Of a stretch of 64,000 nt of DNA, positions 57,978 to 64,000 are shown one piece after another. This DNA is from Tethya wilhelma (taxonomy: Eukaryota; Porifera; Demospongiae; Tethyida; Tethyidae). The notes under the pieces are model-generated. The model worked only from the letters and a program-made list of their open reading frames with translations. It searched no databases and had not been told where the DNA came from. Every line of letters begins with the position of its first letter. The stretch's first letter is position 1. The DNA is taken from assembly GCA_964030475.1 (NCBI GenBank), contig CAXIPT010000001.1:13796792-13860791 (forward strand). The letters run 5' to 3'. Position numbers and translations under genes: made by a program.

Positions 57978-59005
57978 TGGTAGTGTGCAATTCATAACAG
58001 AAAGTGGGAAAACAAATGAGAAAAAGACTATCTGTACACTCACATAGATTGGGATGTGATACAATTGACATCATTAGCATTCACAATTGGTCCATTATCA
58101 GGAAGGTTAAAGTACATCATGCAGTCGTCAGCATAGTACTGTACGGGGCGAAATGTGAGTCCACTATCACTGGACACCTCAAGGACAAGTGCTTTAGGTC
58201 GAGGTGAACCAAAGTTGAGATTGACAAAGATCAGCTGTGTGGTAGTATGTGTGTGCATGTGTATAGCATAGCTTTAATTGATGACACATACAATTGAATA
58301 AAGTAGTGATAGTGATTAGACCTTACAATTATTACGACTTTTTTTGAAAAAAGGCAGGCTCTAGGCTTTTCAAGAATTTCTGTAGCAGCACAATTTTTCT
58401 AACTATTCAGTAGTTGTAGCTCTTACCTCATAGAGGAAGTCAGTCAAACGTAGTGTAATGTTGATATTGCGGTCCCCAGGAGACGATATCCATCCATTGA
58501 AAGTGCCAAAGTCGTTAATGAACCCTGCTGGATGAGCCAGGGGGTTGATTCTACTGACTGACCCCCTATTGATAAGATTGCCCCCTGGATATTGGACACA
58601 ATTGGCCCCATTGTTAGGATCAATCTGAGGGTGAGACGGAGGACAGTGGCACTCGGAGCTCAGGTGGACCGATGGAAATGTCCCTGTGTACACCTCAGTG
58701 ACTTCCCTGTACAAGTTTAAAGATGCACAGTAAAATACAGATACTAAGCTTAGTTTTCTTCTTCATGGAACTTCCCATTTATTCTTATCTATATCTATAC
58801 ACTTAGAACTGATTGAGTAGAATTAATAAGCTTACCCATAATGTACACATGTATGTATAGCCTCATTCCCAGGCCCTTTGCATGCTGGTTGATTTTATCA
58901 TGCTGACAATCTAACACTATCAACAAAATTAACAGCAGCACACAGAGGGCCTGGAGATGAGGTTACAATAGCTGATAATGATACCTTTCCGTAAGTGCTT
59001 GTCCN

Positions 59006-59038
<33 letters not shown>

Positions 59039-60031
59039 GTGTTGTGTGCAGTATAAAAAATGTCCTTGACAATAGCATTCTATAGAAAGAGATGAACCAA
59101 CCTACATCATCACATCAGTAGCTAAACTCACATGTGTACAGTTGTCCCAACAGCACATTTCTTGTCGGATCATCTCTTACACTTCCCTCCAGTGCTTGCA
59201 CACTCTCCACACTGCCATTGACGTAAAACACAGCATCTTCAGCAAACACTGTCAGTGTCACATGATGCCAGTAGCTTGGGTCCAGCAGTAGGCCACTCAC
59301 AACTATCGTACGATAAGCCTGACTCCCTGGAGCTAGAGAAGACGTGTCGAAATTCTGAGGAAGATAATCAAACGTGATATTTGTTTCACTCAGTGTGAGA
59401 GCGTAGTTTCTCTCTTGTCCATCCGAACTTGACTTGGATATCAAGGTCCTGAGTATATAGAATTAATAGTATTAAAGTTCAAACCACAGGTTTATCATAA
59501 TAGCACATCTAATTCTTTCATCTAATGCACCACAAACCAATGCAGGTACAAATTCAACACACACAAAAAATCAGCATACCCAACATTATCAGCCTCTTGG
59601 TTTATCCAGGCAGCAAACGAGAAGCCATTCTCTCCCACAGTGGGTACTTCAGCTCCAGGCACAGAAACAAACGAATTTTGAAATCTGAGGGCACCAGTGG
59701 AGCTGTCAGGACGGCCTTCAGTGGTTGAGACCCCTGAACCAGGCGTGCCGAGGAGAGCAATGCGTGTAGCTAAAGGAGAAGTTGAAGAGAATGGACACGT
59801 GTTGTTACACGTCTCTCTAATGCAATTAGGCGCCAAGGAAGCAGCTGTGTCTCGTGTGTATCGGCAGAAATCCTCGGCGTTGTTGACCCCGCATACAGAC
59901 GTGGACGTCACTGGACGATATGAGGCCACACTTCTGATTTGTGGATATTCTCCTAGTACTTGAGCATTGCTACACAGCCACTGAGTGTGCAATACTCCTA
60001 GCAGACTCAACAAAAACGTGACAAACTTCAT
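34098..60031 (-). CDS. USH2A-like: Usherin-like large transmembrane extracellular-matrix receptor
   Basis: Signal peptide at 60031 (MKFVTFLLSLLGVL), LamG-like jellyroll (60031-59132), laminin N-terminal domain (58706-57718), ten laminin EGF repeats (51090-49100), four FN3, two LamG (47600-46430), then roughly thirty FN3, a membrane helix (about 35780-35700), a cytoplasmic tail and a C-terminal D-T-K-V at 34098-34112. This order and the LE (10) and first FN3 (4) counts match vertebrate usherin, which links matrix to the cytoskeleton in photoreceptors and hair cells. The class-I PDZ ligand end is comparable with usherin's. The last exons are 35518-and-upstream, 34645-34508 and 34208-34098, all phase 0. 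One intron (51091-57717) hosts two opposite-strand genes. Introns are otherwise short and often contain (GT)n. All exons remain open; no break seen. Confidence 0.85.
34439..34497. repeat. (GT)n microsatellite in an usherin intron
   Basis: Starts a few bases inside the donor of the cytoplasmic-tail exon. Other tracts in usherin introns are at about 35922-35967, 47975-48024, 57929-57978 and 59006-59043. On the sense strand each reads CA. Confidence 0.9.
34508..34645 (-). CDS. USH2A-like: Usherin-like cytoplasmic-tail exon
   Basis: Phase-0 exon after acceptor TGTCACTAG, ending ACAGACACA|GTGAGT. It encodes an acidic start (EIPELDDDYDVEPL), then a basic Ser/Pro patch (PPKSRSYSPKKMGF). The next intron begins at once with a (GT)n tract (34439-34497). 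Confidence 0.7.
35084..35240. repeat. Dispersed repeat, second copy
   Basis: Diverged copy of the 62975-63120 repeat, with ATGATATCCACTTTGTTATAG and TAGGCCTGACTTGGA in the same order, in an usherin intron. Confidence 0.5.
35518..36060 (-). CDS. USH2A-like: Usherin-like membrane-spanning region
   Basis: Includes a Ser/Thr/Pro-rich juxtamembrane stretch, the membrane helix ITGMVVLAVIIVTVFCVLIL followed by CCLRPKG as stop-transfer, and a His/Ser-rich cytoplasmic part. A (GT)n intron (about 35880-35975) splits it from the last FN3 piece. The exon ends TACTCT|GTAGGT in phase 0. Confidence 0.75.
36912..36974. mobile_element. 63-bp foldback MITE in an usherin intron
   Basis: TAGCCTCATTCCCAGGCTCTCCC at the left and its imperfect inverse at the right. 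ATTGTGTGTG occurs just outside both ends (three extra bases on the right), likely the target duplication. It has the same termini as the elements at 7922 and 18984. Confidence 0.65.
37061..41263 (-). CDS. USH2A-like: Giant usherin-like exon with about 16 tandem FN3 domains
   Basis: A single 4.2-kb exon. It begins after acceptor CTTCTTCCTCCAG, completing an FN3 domain split by a 62-bp intron. It ends at ATCCTCAG|GTATAG inside another FN3. Each repeat carries W-x-x-P-x-x-PNG-x-I/V then Y near the middle, a PFTxYxF/Y strand and a terminal small-residue link (EAPP). PNG-type motifs count about sixteen. The same phase at both ends and the uniform length (about 90 residues) suggest growth by unequal exchange. 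Confidence 0.85.
41326..46200 (-). CDS. USH2A-like: Usherin-like FN3 array, multi-exon part
   Basis: About a dozen FN3 domains on several exons. Clear blocks are at 42060-43140, 43240-43540, 43660-43930, 44130-44410, 44530-45625 and 45740-46065, separated by short introns. Repeats share the WxPPxxPNGxI core, with weaker copies near 42300-42480. A tRNA-like SINE lies in the intron at 43984-44082. Confidence 0.8.
43984..44082 (+). repeat. tRNA-derived SINE or tRNA pseudogene
   Basis: An A-box-like TAGCTCAGTGGTAAAG at 43985 and a B-box-like AGGTTCAACCCC at 44043 are spaced as in a tRNA gene and followed by a T run at 44071-44082. The acceptor stem does not pair, so it is not a functional tRNA. 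It sits antisense in an usherin intron. Confidence 0.5.
46200..47667 (-). CDS. USH2A-like: Usherin-like tandem LamG domains inserted within an FN3 domain
   Basis: The first 30 residues are FN3 strands A-C (VSLEWQDPMRPNGIISSYTV). Two LamG jellyrolls follow, each with the WHTV/WHSV strand and a paired-Cys end (FTGCLFGI ... GCPID; FSGCLRAM ... YDGC). After them FN3-like strands resume (LAYTDTGLVPFT, then across an intron DYLYRVGAANSAG). The LamG pair therefore lies in the C-E loop of one FN3 fold. Usherin of vertebrates also has two LamG domains at this point of the chain. Confidence 0.8.
47690..48915 (-). CDS. USH2A-like: Usherin-like first four FN3 domains
   Basis: Four FN3 units between the laminin-EGF array and the LamG pair. 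Three are on the 48915-48070 exons and one is at 47960-47692, separated by a (GT)n intron (47975-48024). The count of four equals that of vertebrate usherin. Confidence 0.8.
49100..51090 (-). CDS. USH2A-like: Usherin-like ten laminin EGF-like repeats
   Basis: Exons about 51090-50812, 50560-49412 and 49274-49110. Counting C-x-C starts gives ten units, from CACNGHSSRCG to SCGCNLAGSQSS. Each has eight Cys, with GLxCDxC and GFF/GYY signatures. The middle exon holds seven of them without an intron. Confidence 0.85.
51404..51410 (+). promoter_or_regulatory. TATA-like box of nested kinase gene
   Basis: TATAAAA (in CACCTATAAAAGGTC) about 160 bp before the kinase start codon, a plausible core promoter inside the usherin intron. 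Confidence 0.4.
51572..53872 (+). CDS. TKL-like kinase with Gln-rich coiled coil and kelch repeats (copy C, 766 aa)
   Basis: Intronless and complete. Kinase about residues 15-300: GHGSYGAVYKA loop, Lys in CAAKIIYP, HRDLSSNNVLL, DFGMS, and PPE in AYMPPEAL. A coiled coil follows with a near-perfect short repeat (QQQTIEDKQQTIEDQQQTI) at about 335-420. Then come kelch blades (LSTVGG, VVVIGG, LYLMGG, VLAIGG). The kinase half closely resembles that of copy A (8426), the coil less so; it is a third, older family member. It is nested on the strand opposite to usherin. All catalytic residues are present. Substrate unknown. Confidence 0.9.
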   Translation: MDRPQEAGDYSYKFGNVQIFKNQELGHGSYGAVYKAKCDALPCAAKIIYPLLFGSNALPQEVRPQGKEHRQPLQRFEAECRFLSQIKHPNIVQYLGMHHDPETNAPVLLMELMDESLTHFLETPQNKVLLHIQVNILHDTALALAFLHTNGITHRDLSSNNVLLIAGSRAKVTDFGMSTLIDTATPHLASLTQCPGTPAYMPPEALSKPPKYSEKLDCFSFGVLIVQTITREFPDPADQLQARELLDLQGRKIMVDVRISEVERRQSHINLISEAQPLRPLALDCLKDRDVERPTTQELCESLEELKTTPLYASSVRQIRDRELLIQTQRETIQDNQKQLQDQQQTIEDKQQTIEDQQQTIQDKDQQLRRMEQEVQLKTQENQQLQRKIKQLLAQQHLQHKNHQLRPQSPSSEGVGVEFQQGMADNDSLRQIQRLQTQLQQLVESDQHKQEPEVRKKTVSSELKLTWRKGPNTPTGMSRGSVATIGNIVYINPVQSKDIYTFECDTSEWSRILMCLYEFTTLIAINGELSTVGGRRTNYSGTTYTNKVVTYHNYQWVELYPPMHDQRIRATVLSTSSHVVVIGGTCNGNYWMSKLSTTEVLNLNSSQWSSASSLPYGISSATATLSLSGETLYLMGGNTDTRSRDNQYCVLSCQLRDLVEQSTPSSLAQETSSTTTHSKVWHNLPDLPVWYSTCVTVQGHVLAIGGFDKQGKAYSSHVHRYDQQKNQWIVISNMATGYSSCLATVLPNNNLLVIGEMGQTEIATIE
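53873..54662. other. Spacer between nested kinase and peroxidase
   Basis: AT-rich, no gene recognised on either strand. Minus-strand frames at 54350-54615 have no domain and look accidental. Confidence 0.5.
54663..56526 (+). CDS. Secreted animal haem peroxidase (600 aa)
   Basis: Exons 54663-54735 and 54797-56526 (phase 1, G|AC gives Asp). Exon 1 encodes a signal peptide (IAKTIIVLVIVSTGYSQ). The catalytic domain follows the peroxidasin/peroxinectin/myeloperoxidase fold: distal His in WGQFLDHD (about 54520-frame residue 145), Ca-binding YIDGSGIYGS, LWLREHNRLA, the proximal His in AYRFGHS, and LNIQRGRDHG near the C-terminus. The reaction expected is H2O2-dependent oxidation of halides or tyrosines, used in matrix crosslinking or defence. 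There are no Ig or LRR domains, so it is a short secreted form rather than peroxidasin. It is nested in the usherin intron on the opposite strand. Confidence 0.9.
56748..57440 (+). pseudogene. Debris of another kinase-kelch gene
   Basis: 57268-57440 matches the last kelch blade and 3' end of the gene at 51572 (its 53725-53890), with indels that destroy the frame. About 20 bp at 56750-56770 match position 53352 of the same gene. The sequence between them is unrelated or unrecognised. A fourth copy, decayed and probably interrupted by an insertion. Confidence 0.6.
57718..58706 (-). CDS. USH2A-like: Usherin-like laminin N-terminal (domain VI) exons
   Basis: Exons 58706-58427, about 58232-58048 and about 57918-57718. 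Typical domain-VI features: CHCPPSHPQI..., then YYADDCMMYF, RLVDLFTT and YYSIREVTIAAR running into the first EGF repeat. The final intron 57929-57978 region is a (GT)n tract. Confidence 0.75.
58858..58965. mobile_element. Degenerate MITE of the TAGCCTC family
   Basis: TAGCCTCATTCCCAGGCCC at the left and GGGCCTGGAGATGAGGTTA inverted at the right, 108 bp apart, in an usherin intron. No target duplication is visible. Confidence 0.5.
59005..59043. repeat. (GT)n microsatellite next to an ambiguous base
   Basis: The only N in the window (59005) lies at the start of a GT tract in an usherin intron. The tract length is therefore unreliable. Confidence 0.8.
59132..60031 (-). CDS. USH2A-like: Usherin-like N-terminus: signal peptide and LamG-like jellyroll
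   Basis: Exon 60031-59580 has a signal peptide, a cysteine-rich stretch (CRYTRD ... CIRETCNNTC) and the start of a jellyroll (FSFAAWINQE). Exon 59448-59132 continues it (YALTLSETNITFDYLPQ ... YWHHVTLTVFAEDAVFYVNG). The WHHVT and FYVNG strands are diagnostic of LamG/pentraxin-like folds. The ATG at 60031 is the first possible start. Confidence 0.8.
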
Positions 60032-60504
60032 GACTAAAATTGCAGGCTCTCTGTTCTTCTTGAGGGTTTGATCATGAACCAGCCCCTCCCCTTTTCAGTT
60101 CCACAGATTTGCAAGCACCAAACTCCTTCCCAGAAGTTGTTTGCAAGCAAAAGCAACAAAATTTTCAACTCTCTTCGAGTCAACTTTGGCACATATACTT
60201 TGTTTCGTTTTATATTGCTGATCTGTAACAGTTGGCTGTACCTTGAGCAAATAAAGGGGCGTGCCATGCAGCATCTCAAAGTGGGCGTTTCTCAGAATCC
60301 GCGATGCGCTCACTTGTGGGTGGAGTCAGCGGTCGGCACAAACATAATTACATCATTGTTGTGGCTAACTCATACGATTTATGTTCATTACGTTGGCGGA
60401 GAGGTCACATAGTTGCTAATTCCCTCATACTCCACACCCTTCTAGGACTGAGAAAGCTAAGATTTAGTGAACTTTTCTCACACAACTGTGAACGACAAGA
60501 CAAA
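60032..60504. promoter_or_regulatory. Head-to-head spacer of usherin-like and SPTLC2 genes
   Basis: 473 bp between the two divergent start codons, so both promoters must lie here or in untranslated exons. No TATA box at a convincing position. Confidence 0.5.

Positions 60505-64000
<3,496 letters not shown>

Overview
This is eukaryotic, AT-rich DNA with many short introns (about 60-200 bp), (CA)n/(GT)n microsatellites and miniature inverted-repeat elements. The gene content points to an early-branching animal, most likely a demosponge. It includes a TGF-beta ligand, an usherin-type matrix receptor, an animal haem peroxidase and SPTLC2. It also has intronless kinase/coiled-coil/kelch genes and death-fold modules of the kind abundant in sponges and cnidarians. 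The organism is an inference; no species marker was seen.

Layout. 1-1110: last exon of a TGF-beta/activin-branch ligand (+). 1259-3566: eight-exon nuclear-looking protein with an R3H-like domain (+). 4207-4806: fragment of a GIMAP/AIG1 GTPase (-). 4900-8170: decayed PH-MyTH4-FERM gene (+). 8426-32029: a tandem duplication of a three-gene block (kinase-kelch on -, helicase/RBR on +, coiled-coil gene on +). The left copy keeps an intact kinase (8426-10630) but its helicase gene has lost 3,570 bp in frame, and its coiled-coil gene is cut to a stub. The right copy has a truncated, dead kinase (15880-17430), a full helicase gene and a full coiled-coil gene (28060-32029). 32581 and 33489: two tiny paralogous one-segment membrane proteins. 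34098-60031 (-): an usherin (USH2A) homologue. One 6.6-kb intron of it holds an intact third kinase-kelch gene and a secreted peroxidase on the opposite strand. 60505-64000 (+): 5' part of SPTLC2, head-to-head with usherin.

The most striking system is the right-hand helicase gene. The CARD-bearing exon 17472-18869 ends in a phase-0 donor. The helicase exon 21718-27819 begins at a phase-0 acceptor and has no start codon of its own near its 5' end. Joined, they give a protein of about 2,499 residues: CARD - sponge-type cysteine module - RRM - RRM - DEAH helicase - RING-between-RING ubiquitin ligase. That would be one polypeptide joining a death-fold adaptor, RNA binding, an RNA motor and an E3 ligase, which resembles a self-contained RNA-sensing immune receptor. 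The join and the function are inferred; the domains are read directly. The two copies of its C-terminal half are nearly identical except for one block of dense amino-acid change, as expected for a host-pathogen interface.

Mobile DNA is mostly short non-autonomous elements with TAGTCTCG/TAGCCTCG-type termini and 9-bp target duplications. No CRISPR array, rRNA, complete tRNA, virus or autonomous transposon was recognised.
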